Shown: positions 44,878-56,344 of the stretch, piece by piece | Layout: every line of letters begins with the position of its first letter | Position numbering within the stretch: the stretch's first letter is position 1 | Position numbers and translations under genes: made by a program | Assembly: GCA_029204045.2 (NCBI GenBank) | Contig: CM055073.1 | Coordinates: 31,798,576 to 31,862,575 of the forward strand | Length of the DNA: 64,000 nt | Origin: Tillandsia leiboldiana | Taxonomy: Eukaryota; Streptophyta; Magnoliopsida; Poales; Bromeliaceae | Direction: 5' to 3' | The notes under the pieces: generated by a model | Databases searched by the model: none | Told to the model about the DNA's origin: nothing | The model's input: the letters and a program-made list of their open reading frames with translations, nothing else

Positions 44878-45181
44878 GGGAATAAAATTTAAATTTTTAA
44901 GATTTAGAAGAAAAAAATAAAAGAGCAATTATTTACAGAGAGGTTTTATGTTTGAGACTGGACCCATTAGGCCAGCCCAGTTTACTTTTAGTTGGACTCA
45001 GCCCATCTTATTAATTGCAGGAAAAAATGTTTTGGTCTTTGAAGTTGGGATAGAAGTGTGGAATATCATAAATTAAATTTAAAGAGTAATTTTAAATTTA
45101 ATATAATATATTTTAAAATATTATAAAACAAATAGTCGGTTCGTATTCGAGTTTTTGAAATTCAGAAGGAGCGTATTACAA
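44878..45181. other. Upstream sequence of the AIG1-type gene
   Basis: AT-rich with a small 'GGACCCATTAGGCCAGCCCAG' island. No gene is seen. Confidence 0.5.
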
Positions 45182-45190
45182 TATATAAAT
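45182..45190 (+). promoter_or_regulatory. Probable TATA box of the AIG1-type gene
   Basis: TATATAAAT, followed about 30 bp on by a CT-rich leader (from about 45,215). A donor-like GCGA/GTAAAT near 45,312 and an acceptor near 46,333 would make a ~1-kb leader intron before the ATG at 46,379. Inference only. Confidence 0.5.
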
Positions 45191-46378
45191 AGTATAGTCG
45201 GTTCATATATTTTACCCGAATTCTTTCTCCTACCACTAATAACTCTTCACACACGCTTCGGCATCTTCGTCTTCTGCTCCTTCCTCTTCGTTACCGATCC
45301 GGAGCTGCAGCGAGTAAATCTCCCACTCTTCCTCTTCTTTTTGCGGGATTTTTTTGCCAATTTTTCGATTTTTTTAATCCATTTTTTGGGAATCTCGTGT
45401 TTGAGGCCTCAGTTGTTGTTGATTTGAAATTTTTTGGTTAAAATGTGCGATTTTGAAGTGCGTTCCTCGAATTTGCTTTTCTCGATTGATGATATTACTT
45501 TTAAGTTGTAGTCTCCTTGATTTGTGTTATTATAGTTAATTAAGTTAAAAACATTGATGAATTTGACATGAAATTTGATTGAAATTTGAATTTATGGCGG
45601 TGTTAGTAGAAAAATTGAAGTTGAGATGTTCATTTCAATATGGCCTATAGTTGAGTGATCTTCATGAGCTTATTCTTCTTGAGCTACAGTGGATTATTCT
45701 CCAATTTTTTCTCTTTTTCCCCCTTTTTTTTTTCCCGAATTTTTATTTTTTTTCCCTATTTTTTTTTTCCGAATTTTTACTCGGTTTTTTTTTTTTTTTT
45801 TTTTGGATATGAGTAGAGAGAAAGGTTTATTTATTTAGTATTTATGCAAATATATAGAACAAACATGATTATTGCATGTCATATGCTACTCCTCAAATTT
45901 TAGACTATTTTGAAATAGGTCTCCCAACTTTGTTTCTTCCTGGTTGATCCCTCCCAACTTTTCATCGAATTATAGAAGCATTTGGAACAGTTAATAGTTC
46001 AGAATCATTATTAGATTTTAGATAAAAATCCGCAATTTATTAGATGAAATCAAAAGAATATAAAACATTAATAAGGGCGTACCGATCAGAAGGAAAATAG
46101 TTGAGGGGCCTATTTGAAAATGGTGTACCTTAATTTGGTGATCTCTACATGTCAAGAAGTTTGAATGGAGTGTCTCTTTGTATCCAGGATGTATATTTCG
46201 TTGTTGGTTTTATTCGCAAATAGCAATTTGGCAATGTCAAATCAATTACCTTTATTGTTAGTAATTTCCATGTAATCAGGGAATTTTATATGATCGCCGT
46301 TGCGTAAAACGACTATTCTAAGTTTCTAACCCAGAAGCTGATCTTCTCTTGAAGGTCTTTTTCGCTTGTGATTGCGTG

Positions 46379-49052
46379 ATGGGTGGAGGCGCGTTCGATG
46401 ATGGCTGGGATTCCTTGAATGACATGGTCATCAATACTGTCGTTCTCGTCGGAAAACTTGGCTACGGTAAAAGTGCGACCGGAAACAGCATTCTTGGGAG
46501 GAAGGCATTCGTGTCGAAAAACTGCCCTGTTGGCGTGACGAACACTTGCGAAATCGAGAGCACCACTCTAAAGGATGGACGCATCGTGAATGTTATCGAC
46601 ACCCCCGGTATGCATGTTTTCGCAGATGTCATTTTCCCTTAAGTATAATTTCCTGCTCTTTGGTTAATTTGGGTACGGTAAGATTTCAGCCGAAAATATT
46701 GCCTAATCTTAGAAGTTAGTACTTCAATTAGATATTACGACTTTCAAGTATAGTGCATTTACAAGTAAAGACTATACTTATCCTGTCGTAAGAGTCTTTG
46801 AACATGCAATACATCTTTCAGCACTTTACTAGTGTTAATTTTTAACATAGCTCCTAGTGGGCCAGCGCAATTTTGTTCAGTGAAATGTTTTTTTTAAAAA
46901 AATTTAATTGAACAACAAACACAACTGTGATAGTCAACACTGAAGAAAGATGTTCTTATTTGTGCGGACTTTACGGAGAAAACATAAGATCTCAAGTTGT
47001 GAAATGAAGGAAATGAAGTTTGAAAAGATGCCCAAGATGCTACATGATTTCATGGCCTGCTATTTCGTACTAAAGTTGTAGGAATTTTTGGGGCTAGAAG
47101 CCTAGAACCCTTTGTAAATGCTGAAAATGTATAGCATTCCATGAAACCTACTAATATTTCTTATGTTTTGAAGGACTATTTGATCGGTCAAGTGGATCTG
47201 AGTTTATTGGCAAAGAGATAGTGAAATGCATTACTATGGCCAAGGATGGCATTCATGCGGTGCTTATGGTTTTCTCTATTAGAGCGCGCTTCTCAGAAGA
47301 AGAAGAGACTACTATCGAGAGGTTGCGGACTTTCTTTGGTGAGAAAATTGTTGACTACATGATTGTCGTTTTTACTGGTGGAGATGATCTTGAAGAAGAT
47401 GGAATGACCTTGAAGGATTATGTCGATCATGCCCCCAGACCTTTGCAGGTTTGATTTTAAAGCCGATCGTTGTTTGAGTTTTCTCTCTTGATGTATTGAG
47501 ATATTATACTATACAACTCTGCAAAACTACCTATTTGCTAAGATCTCCCTGCAAAACCTGAATTTTTTTACTTACGCCTTCAAAGGTTTACACATGAAAT
47601 TTCAGATTTTAAGGGATTTACCTGTAAAAACTAAGAACTGGAATAACTAGATAATTCTTTGCATGCTTAAATGGCACCAATGATCTCTCATGTAATTCTT
47701 GTAGCATTTTCTCTGCAGAATATTATCCAGTTGTGTAAAAACAGAGTGGTACTTTTCAATAACAAGACGAAGGATAAGGCTGTGCAAGCTGCGCAAGTCG
47801 ATAAATTGTTTTACCTTGTTGACTTGGTGTTAAAAAGTAATGGAGGAAAACCATTTTCAGATAAGATTTTTGCTGAGCTTAAGGTAGTGTGCACCTTTTG
47901 CTCTAAAATGTTGATCTACTATTGGATCTATGTAGATGTATTGTTTGATCATATTTTTCTCATTACAGGATGGGGCATTGAAATTGCTTGAGAAAGAGAA
48001 AGTTGTCGAATCTTTGAAGGGTTGTTCAGAACAACAGATATCTGATTTGAAGCAAGAGATTTGCAAGTCATATGATGAGCAGCTTACACGGATTACTAAG
48101 ATGGTAAATATTTAAAACTGATATTATCTTGCTGGCTTATCTACTTTGCTTGATCTTCTTCAATATTACCAGCTTTAGAAAAAATAAAGTTTGTTCCGGA
48201 GAATTGGATTTGAGACTTGCGGAGAGAAATTATTCTAATGCATGTACGGTGATTCACACATATGACATATCCACATTTTTTTTTTGATGTAAAATAGGAA
48301 TTGTTGGAAATTGCGAATATATGTGTGCTTAGTGTCATTAAATTGCGCAGGCTAAGCCTCAAGCTGGATCTTAAATATGTCTCCAGGACTATCACAGTCT
48401 TAATCTTTTTAATGAAGTGTATAGGTGTACTATATTATTGCAATTCAGGTTTGAATATTAGGAGCATGACTCTTTAGTCTAACATATTACTAAACAGGTA
48501 CTATTACATATATATCCCTGCAAAATCATCTATTTACATATATATATATATACCCCTATAAAATCCAAATAGTCTGCATACCCCCCAAAGATGCAGCTTC
48601 CTACAAAATCATAATTTTAGTTTGGGAATCACCAATTCATGCTGAGAGGTTGGTTTTGAATTATATGAAGTACTCTAGGCTTGTTTGCAAGAAACTTAGT
48701 TTCTGTATTGTATACGGGAAAGTTCTGTCACTGTAAGGCTGTGTAAATATTGGATAATCCTATGCAGGTATATGCGTATATATCTCTACTACATGTAATG
48801 ATTCCTGAAACCCTAACTCCCAATTATTTCCTTCTATAGGTGGAAGAGAAACTAAACAGTACTATTGAGAAGCTCGAGAAACAGCTGGCTGAAGAGCAAG
48901 CCGCGAGACTGGAAGCGGAGAAGTTTGCTACTGAAGCAAGGAAAAAATCCAACAACGAGATTAAAAAGCGCAAAGCTAGCCTGGAGAAGGCCTACAGAGA
49001 AAACGAGGAACTCAGGCAGCAAGCTGGGAGCATGAAGTGCCACATCCTTTAG
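46379..49052 (+). CDS. AIG1/GIMAP-type GTPase, five exons
   Basis: Exons: 46,379-46,607; 47,174-47,448; 47,719-47,883; 47,969-48,103; 48,840-49,052. All introns are GT-AG and the joined frame is 338 aa. The ATG at 46,379 is preferred because the frame extends upstream only through a TTG. P-loop G25-S32 lies in 'LVGKLGYGKSATGNSILG', the Walker-B-like 'DTPG' spans the exon 1/2 junction (74-77), and the family block 'VFTGGDDLEEDG' and a G5-like 'FNNKTKD' follow. Exons 4-5 encode a charged coiled coil ('IEKLEKQLAEEQAARLEAEK'). The last four residues are CHIL, a possible prenylation site. Plant AIG1 proteins are linked to pathogen and stress responses; the specific role here is unknown. Confidence 0.93.
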
Positions 49053-49588
49053 TCTCCGCATCGTCAGCAGACCATAATGCTCAAAATCGGGTTTGCTTCT
49101 GTGCTTTCATTGGCTTGGGTTTCCTGTTCTAGATGACATTTTTTGTGAAGTTGTTGTTGCATAGTATCATAGATAACATGTGTATATAGCAAGTTTGAAT
49201 GACCCAAATATGACTGTTGATCTCCCTTGAATTTGGTTACATATTTGTTTTCTGCCATCAAGTTGTTTGGAACCAACAAGTACTAATGGATCTGCTACTT
49301 GTATAACAGTACAATGCTAAAATCTCTGTTTGTTTGTTTGGTTATTTGAGTTTTTATTGTGAAAGTGGTAGTTATCGGTTGTGGTTATATACATTTATAT
49401 TTGTCAATATGTATATACAACTCGAAAACATTATTCGGCGAAAGTTTTAAAGTGAAACTTAAAATTCCCTTAGAAGTTATTATTGTCTATATTAGCATCT
49501 TTGTACTTACAATCTACCCTCTGGTTCCTTAGTACAAGGTAAATATGAAACAAAGGGTATAGAGAGAGGATTCTATGCATATGCATTT

Positions 49589-50070
49589 CTACACTTGTAT
49601 ATTCTCAGCTTCATTATCCTTCAGGGTTCTGCCCCCACCCTGTGAACTGGATGATGGGGTTTTTGAATACCACTTAGACCAAAAAATATACTTGAAGAAG
49701 TTGAGTACACTGAGCCCTGCTAAAAGCCAATAGAAGAGATCCAACCTATCCTTGTTGAGATCATTATCACTTAACCACCCCTTTTTTGAGTAGTTTCCAC
49801 CAGTTGTGATCTTGTTCACCAGTGAGACCAGTAGAGAGCTCAAGTAGAAGCCAAATGAGTAGGAGCAGTAGGTCATTGCTGTGAAGAAGGATTGGATCCC
49901 TCCCAATGACTCCTTGTAGAAGAACTCAATGAGCCCCACTGCAGTAAACATCTCAGAGAGCCCAAAGATGAGGAACTGTGGGGCTATCCAGAATATGCTT
50001 ATCTTCTTTGCTGAGCCAACAGAAGCCTCTCGTCTTCTCCTCTCGACGAGTGCCGCCGCCACTCGACGAG
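49589..50070 (-). pseudogene. 3' remnant of an NRT1/PTR (NPF) transporter gene
   Basis: It encodes only the last ~160 residues of a proton-coupled nitrate/peptide-type transporter: 'VAAALVERRRREASVG', 'FWIAPQFLIFGLSEMF', 'GLIEFFYKESLGG', 'YSFGFYLSSLLV', 'WLSDNDLNKDRLDLFYW'. This covers the last two to three membrane helices. Homology stops at about 50,070, where a short direct repeat (TCGACGAGTGCCG) marks the break, and the eight or nine upstream helices are absent from the window. The remaining frame is intact, so truncation may be fairly recent. The closest subfamily seems to be NPF4-like, from memory. Confidence 0.85.
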
Positions 50071-50196
50071 TGCCGCGTGTGTAGTGCTTATAATTTTCTT
50101 TTAAATAAATGTACACTCGGTAACTAACTCCTTGAAAGTTTTTTTGGGATGTAAATTACTTTTTGGTCATCAAATTTTTCCTTAATATAATTTTTA

Positions 50197-50830
50197 GGGG
50201 CAATTTCCTACATACCCCTAAAAATTTTTCTGTTTTCAGATTTACCCCTCTTAGAAGGCTAATATTAAAACTACCCTTCTTACGTTCCAACTTCTTTCCA
50301 AAATACTCCTGAAGTTAAACTCGGTTAGTGTACCGTTTGAAACTGCCGTTATCTGTGTGTAATTATTATTTTGCCCTTTCAAATATACTCTAAAACCCTA
50401 AACCCCTAAACCCTAAACCCTAAAACCCTAAACCCCTAAACCCTAAACCCTAAAACCCTAAACCCTAAACCCTAAAACCCTAAACCCTAAAAAATCCTAA
50501 AACCCTAAAAAATCCTAAAACCCTAAACCCTAAACCCTAGAACCCTAAAAAACCCTAAACCCTAAACCCTAAAACCCTAAACCCTAAAACCCTAAAAAAT
50601 CCTAAACCCTAAACCCTAAACCCTAAACCAGGGCAAAATAGGTATATCTGATAGTTTTCAACTCCGATTATTATTTAACTCTAGTTTAATCCTAGTTAAC
50701 TTAACAAAGGAAAACGGTAGGGGTATTTTTAATAACGGTAGAACGTATGAAGGGTATATTAGAAAGAAAAAAATAAGAAGGGTAAATCAGATATTTCTTC
50801 ATATTTCAGGGGTACAAAAGCAATTATCCC
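50197..50830. mobile_element. Fold-back MITE, family D, 9-bp TSD, with a telomere-repeat core
   Basis: A 634-bp element starting GGGGCAATTT and ending AATTATCCC, with diverged inverted arms of about 190 bp (TACCCCTAAAAA / CAGGGGTAC; ATTTACCC(C/T)TCTTA; ACTACCCTTCTTACGTTC / GAACGTATGAAGGGTAT; TTTTGCCCT / AGGGCAAAAT). It is bounded by the exact repeat TAATTTTTA (50,188-50,196; 50,831-50,839). The centre is a telomere-like array. The element lies ~130 bp from the truncated NPF fragment. Confidence 0.92.
50391..50629. repeat. Interstitial telomere-like array (CCCTAAA and CCCTAAAA variants)
   Basis: About 239 bp of the plant telomere motif with frequent 8-mer (AAAACCCT), 6-mer and AAAAAATCCT variants in an irregular higher-order order. 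Symmetric placement between inverted arms shows it belongs to a transposon and is not a chromosome end. Confidence 0.95.
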
Positions 50831-50839
50831 TAATTTTTA

Positions 50840-52776
50840 ACTCGAATTTTATAAATTATTATTATTAAATATTACTGTTCAATTTAGTTGACTGAATATT
50901 AATGTTTTATTGATGTAACTGTTAATCACTGTCATATCATCGATCACAATATTCTCACATTATTTATAATTATAATAATTAAAAAAATTTGAGTCAGAAA
51001 TGAATACAAATTCAATTTTGAGGGCCAAAAGTGTAATTTAACCTTTTTTTTTTTCTTTATCTCTATATTCAAAATTAGATAATGGACCAATCCATGACAT
51101 TGACTAAGGATTCATTACAATTTATCACTAATTATGAACTAATCAACACACCTTCTCAACTAATTAATCAATTAATTAATAATTGATTAAATTATTTTCT
51201 GATTCTTGATCAAGGGGCAATTTTTTTAAAAAAAAATAAATTTTAGAAAAAAATTAAAATTATTAATAAAAATAAAAGTAACATCTAACGACAAATCAAG
51301 GCTCCAAACATAAAGTCGTTGGAGAGCGACATCTGACGAGGCTTTCAATAAAGAGCCGTCAGAAAATTCGACACTTATTTATTTATTATTATTTTTTATT
51401 ATTATTTATTTTTAACTGAGTAGTTTGTGGGAGGAAACTTCTTTGTGCATTTATTTATTTATTTATTTTTTTTTTTTTCCTTTGTAGCATCTTCTTACAG
51501 AAATGGTATCTTTCTACGGAATATTTCATTTTCCACAACCTCCCTCAATAATAATATCTTATGATCTTATCCCCACCTTTGTGGCTAGAAATTTTTGCTT
51601 GCACCTGGTGTATCCATCCGTGTGCCACACTACCTAATATTTAATAATTAATTTTTAAATCAAAAATCTAATCACATGCAGAATTAAAAATAATAAAAAT
51701 CTAAATTAATTTTTTAAAAAAATTGCAATTTTTCTCTTCCCAGACTATAATTTTTTTTGTTGAAACTAAAACTAATACACATTTGGACGCGAGAATAAGC
51801 TATCCAGTAATATTCTTTTGGGTATGAACTTTTTTTTTTTTAATTATGAGTGTAAGTTAGTTGTGTAATAAAATATCAAGGTTTTTAAAAATGAAAAAAA
51901 AATAATTGACGGATAACTTATTCTGGGTACATGCGAGGGTTCCTTCTGAATTGAATTCTATTTTTGAGTTGCGTTTGGTTCAGATATAAGTTAGAACTGT
52001 TTATTCTGAAAATAGATATAAATTTAGAAATAAGCAGGAATAATATTAATTTTGCATTTGGATAAAAATTGAATTGTTCTTGAAAATAAAAATAATAGTA
52101 TTTAGATAGTTAGATTAGAATAAATAAGAATAAGAGTAATTATAATTTTAAAATAAAAATATTTTATCTAATTAATTAATATAAAATATTAATTAAATAA
52201 TAATTAATATTTGTACAAATTAAAGTTTAACTTTTTTAATTTATTAAAAAATAAGTTAAAATTTTAAAAATTTTCTATAAATTTTAAAATTTTAAAATTA
52301 ATAAATTTATTAAAAATTAATGTTAAAAATTTTAAAAGTTATAAAATTTAAAATTTCTCTAAATATAAAAATTTTAATTTTAATTTTTTCCAAAAATGTG
52401 CAAAAGAGATGTAAAAATTTTAATTTTTAAATTTGCATAAATGCTCCAAATTTCTATAAAAAATTTAAAAATTTATATATAAAAAATTTACATAAATTTT
52501 TAGATTTATAAAAAAATAAAGTTACAAAATCTAAAATTTATAAAATAAAAAACAATAAATTCAAAATTTTAAAAATTTAAAAATTTAAATTTATTTTTTT
52601 TAAAAAAAAAATTTAAAAAATAATAAAAACAAAGTTGTTATGGAAAATTACTATTTCAGAATAGCAACGAAATAAATGAATCGTGTACACCATTTGCACG
52701 CAATAATAATTTTTGCGATCTGTTGACAAGAATTCCATTATTATAGATCCAGTTTTTGATCTATCTACCAGTCCAC
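50840..52776. other. Gene-free AT-rich spacer
   Basis: Mostly A/T words. From about 51,965 (GAGTTGCGTTTGGTTCAGAT) to about 52,650 it resembles, in inverse orientation, the AT-rich stretch before 10,130. No coding sequence is seen. Confidence 0.5.
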
Positions 52777-53316
52777 ATGAGCAATATGGCCAATTCCTCC
52801 ACACCCCCAAAAGCCCTGATCCTGCTCCTAATCCTAACCCTAACCCTCTCGGGCTCCGGCGGCCGAAACACGCGAATCTACGACTTGCCGACGGCGTACC
52901 AAGTCCTGGAGGGGTTCGACTTCCCCCCGGGGATCCTGCCGGCAGGCGTGACGAGCTACCTGCTGCGGCAGGACGGCTCGTTCGAGGTGTACCTTGCCGA
53001 GGACAACTGCGAGTTCAAAATTGCAGGGCAGTACCAGCTGAAATACCGGAGGAAGATTACGGGGACGGTGCAGTCCGGTTCAATCAAAAACCTCAACGGG
53101 GTTAGTGTCAAGGTGCTGTTTCTGTGGATCGGAATAAACGAAGTCGACCGCAGCGGCGACGAGCTCAGCTTCTACGTCGGCCCGCTCTCGGCCTCCTTCG
53201 GCGTCTCCAACTTCGACGAGAGCCCCCAGTGCAACTGCGGCTTCGACTGCGCCACCGTCGACGCCGACGCTGCTGCAGCGGCGGCGGCGGCGGCGGCGGC
53301 GGCGGAGGATTCTTAG
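52777..53316 (+). CDS. DUF538 family secreted protein
   Basis: An intron-free GC-rich frame of 179 aa from the ATG at 52,777; a second ATG at 52,786 is equally possible. Residues ~10-30 form a signal peptide ('ALILLLILTLTLSGSGG'). The DUF538 core is complete: 'AYQVLEGFDFPPGILPAGV', 'YLLRQDGSFEVYL', 'CEFKIAGQYQLKYRRKITG', 'SIKNLNGVSVKVLFLWIGI', 'DELSFYVGPLSASF' and 'SPQCNCGFDC'. Members are plant-specific and poorly characterised; a lipid-binding or pectin-related role has been proposed. The C-terminal tail is an alanine run coded by GCG/GCT repeats, atypical for the family and probably a GCN microsatellite expansion. Confidence 0.92.
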   Translation: MSNMANSSTPPKALILLLILTLTLSGSGGRNTRIYDLPTAYQVLEGFDFPPGILPAGVTSYLLRQDGSFEVYLAEDNCEFKIAGQYQLKYRRKITGTVQSGSIKNLNGVSVKVLFLWIGINEVDRSGDELSFYVGPLSASFGVSNFDESPQCNCGFDCATVDADAAAAAAAAAAAAEDS

Positions 53317-53355
53317 TTGTTTTGGTACTGGTTGTGTGCTTTCATGTGAGGGGTA

Positions 53356-53382
53356 GGGGGGGGGGGGGGGGGGGGGGGGGGG
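53356..53382 (+). repeat. G27 homopolymer in the DUF538 3' region
   Basis: 27 consecutive G, 40 bp after the stop codon. Confidence 0.95.
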
Positions 53383-53389
53383 ATTGCTT

Positions 53390-54034
53390 AGGGAAATTGT
53401 ATTGAAGTTTTGTTTTATGATTTGTACCAGTACATGATTTGCATGCATGATTATTATCACTTAAAATTAGCATGGATATATTGTTTGATGTGAGTTTTAA
53501 GATTGGATTGGTTTGCTTAATTGGATAAATGTTGATTGGGAAGCTGAGCTGATCCAAAGTGGGCTCCCATCGACAAACTAAAACCTAATTTGTAAATGCT
53601 GTAATCAATCCAACTCTTCGGGAAAAAAAAAAAAAAAAAAAAAATATTGCCCCCAAAATCAAGTAGGAGTTTAAGCTAACTGATAACAAGAGAGCTAAAA
53701 CATGAACTATCACATGATCTTTATAAAAGACAGATATGATACTAAAAATCCCTCAGCAATCAAATTGTAACATCCATCCAAAAATATCATAGTTTGGCAT
53801 ATTACAGGATCCATTAAAAGGACACTTGTTAATTTTTTCATTTTATACAATATAATATTTTTTATAAAAATAAATATATATACTTTTTTTTTTTAATTAT
53901 ATGTAACGCAGCCTCCCTACCGCCGCAAACAGACCAGACCAGATTCCTTTGGAACTCCAAGGTAAATACATAAATTGTATTTTTATTGAAAAACAAAATA
54001 AGAAAAAAAAAAAAAAAAAAAAATTCTGCATTTC
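53390..54034. other. 3' flank, no gene
   Basis: A/T-rich with an A run near 53,622-53,644. Nothing codes. Confidence 0.5.
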
Positions 54035-54172
54035 TAGTTGGCTAAGGGCAAAATAGCTGGTGTCAGAGGTTTCAAATTCGAAGCATAATTGCTTCACATT
54101 TCTAATTGAGTTCATTTCTAGCTTGCTACCTTTCTCTCTTAATCCAAAAAAAAAAAAAAAAAGGAAAAAAAG
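54035..54172 (+). mobile_element. tRNA-derived SINE, copy 3
   Basis: A box-A-like TTGGCTAAGGGCAAAATAG, box-B-like CAAATTCGAAGCATA, 'TTCTAATTGAGTTCATTTC' and 'AGCTTGCTACC', then an A-rich tail with scattered G. Confidence 0.6.
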
Positions 54173-54940
54173 AAAAAAAAGAAAAAGAAGCAAATTGATC
54201 CAAATTCTCATTAAACAACTCCATTCATAAACTAGTTAAATTCATCCACAACACTCCCCAAAAATAACTGCAAATGCATCCAAATTTCCCATTGCATAAG
54301 ATTTTGAGCTTTGCCACATTTTCAACTTATGAGCATAAATATATTGATGAGCTAGCCCTAAGATAATTTTGTCTATTTAAATATTTCCCACCTAAAATAT
54401 GAAGTAACAATACACATGGAGTAAGATTCTACCTACCTTTCTCATGCAATTTGAAATAGAAAAAAAAAAAACAAAAAAAAACAAATTTATAAACAAACAC
54501 TCTTAGCCCTCTTTGGGAGTTGCAGCACAACCACATGGTTTAGTCAAAGTTATGTTAATGGAAAGAATACTTATTAATCTTTCACAATAAGTTATACAAA
54601 TTATTTTCATCAAACTGTTATAGAAATTTTTTAAAAAAACTGCAATAACTCAAAGTAGTTCATATGAAAACAACAACAACAACAACAATAATAGCGTTAT
54701 GTCACAGTGCTAAAAATAAGTGTATTTACATGAAGAAGGATAGTGGTAGTAAATAATTAGAATTTGGTTGCATTAAATGGAACACATATCTTAATAATAG
54801 CTTTCTCTACTAAACTACTTATTTTTCTTACAAGGTGGTTTCATATATAGTAGTGTTTCCATGGTAAAAAAAAAAAAGGATATCATCTAGAAGTTTGGTC
54901 ACTTATCACAGTATAAAAAAGGATTTGAAAGTTGACAATC

Positions 54941-55303
54941 AGGTCTAAACCAAGAATTTAAGTATCCACCGATACGGAACGTATCTACTGTGTTGTATCG
55001 TGCCAACAAAATATCGGCATGATTCAGTTCCCGTGTCGAGGACTCAACTCAAAACTCTCCCTTTTTTAAATTAGTGAGTAATTTTTTCTATAAAGTTTAA
55101 AATATTTGATAAAGAAACATAATAAATGATTAAAATATTTTGTTGCTAAAGAAAGTAAATATTTCATATCATTATGTGTCGGTACACATGTATTTTTCAT
55201 GACCGACACGCATCGGCATGATCCAGCACACACTATATCGTACCGTACCAGCAAGTTTTCGGCACAATTCCGTGCCACGGCACTTAAATCCTCGGTCTAA
55301 ACA
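54941..55303. mobile_element. Fold-back repeat
   Basis: The left end GTCTAAACCAAGAATTTAAG pairs with the right end CTTAAATCCTCGGTCTAAAC. Inner arms (ATCGGCATGAT, GTATCGTGCC, GTGTCGAGG) also invert. About 363 bp with an AT-rich centre and no coding capacity. A target duplication could not be assigned with confidence. Confidence 0.65.
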
Positions 55304-56344
55304 ACAGTGTTGTTCTAGTAGAAGATTTGTGCAATAATCAGTCAAATATATACTTGGCTGATTTATATGAACTCTATTAAAAAAAATACTAGACATAAAC
55401 TTTTGAGTAATGATCAATCAGGAATAAACTTGGATTGAAAATTACCTGATATAACTTCTGTGGAGATGATCTTTACAAATTGTAGAACCGGACGCAATCC
55501 GCTGAAATCAAACCCAAAACCATAAGCCAAAAGCAACTGCATATTGCAAGGCAATAATTATTGACAAACTTATGCCCAATGTATAGCCATAGTGATATTA
55601 ATAAAACTGTTAGATCTTACAGAAGGGTCCCTATAGGATAATGATATAAATGGTGGAGCCTCCGCACCAACCATTTTGCATGGACATTGTACCATCAAAA
55701 CTGAAAAAGCACCATTTGTTTTCGTCTGAGCCATGAAAGTTAAATAACACCGAGCATCCTCAACCTTTTAGTGTAGTTTCAGTTCGGTCCGAACCATTCA
55801 ACACTTACAATTATATCCCTAATATTTGCATTTCAAACACAATCTTACACTTGCAGTTGAACTTCCCCACCAAATTAAGCAGAAATGCTTACGCAACCAT
55901 CATCTAACTACCACTTAAAAGATTTTTGGACTATTCATTTGATAATCACATGCGCACTTCTTCCAATTTTATCGAGGAACTTAATAAACAGGTAAAATAG
56001 CAAACTAACGCAGAAAGCAAGGGGCCAGATTGTATCAACCGAAAGGTCGGGGTCCCGACTGAAACTTTCTGAAAGGTTGGTGGCTCCTGGTGCCATTTTT
56101 CCTACTCTTAAATCCTTCATGTGAGTTGAAATTCCCTCGGCAACCATGAAGACAAAATGAGTTCTTCTGAAGGTACATCATGGCATTGCAAATCAAGGAA
56201 CTACAAAAGTCACATAACTCCTACCATGATTCGCAACCGAAAAGGTGCCTATTCCAATTACAATGCACTGATACTTCGGTATATTTTGTTCCCTCTCTTT
56301 TGCCGCCAATCACTTGGGAGTTAAATAACAAATAGCGTGACTTC
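55304..56344. other. 3' flank of the FRS11-like gene
   Basis: No coding sequence is seen; mixed composition, probably intergenic plus 3' UTR. Confidence 0.45.

Noticed and set aside
46349..46378. Ten-residue N-terminal extension of the AIG1-type GTPase
   Set aside because: It would need a TTG start; the ATG at 46,379 is preferred.
50391..50629. True telomere or chromosome end
   Set aside because: Array is short, variant-rich and enclosed by inverted arms with a target duplication; genes continue on both sides.
53080..53460. Pro/Arg-rich - strand frame over the DUF538 3' end
   Set aside because: Produced by the G27 run and GCN repeats read in reverse.
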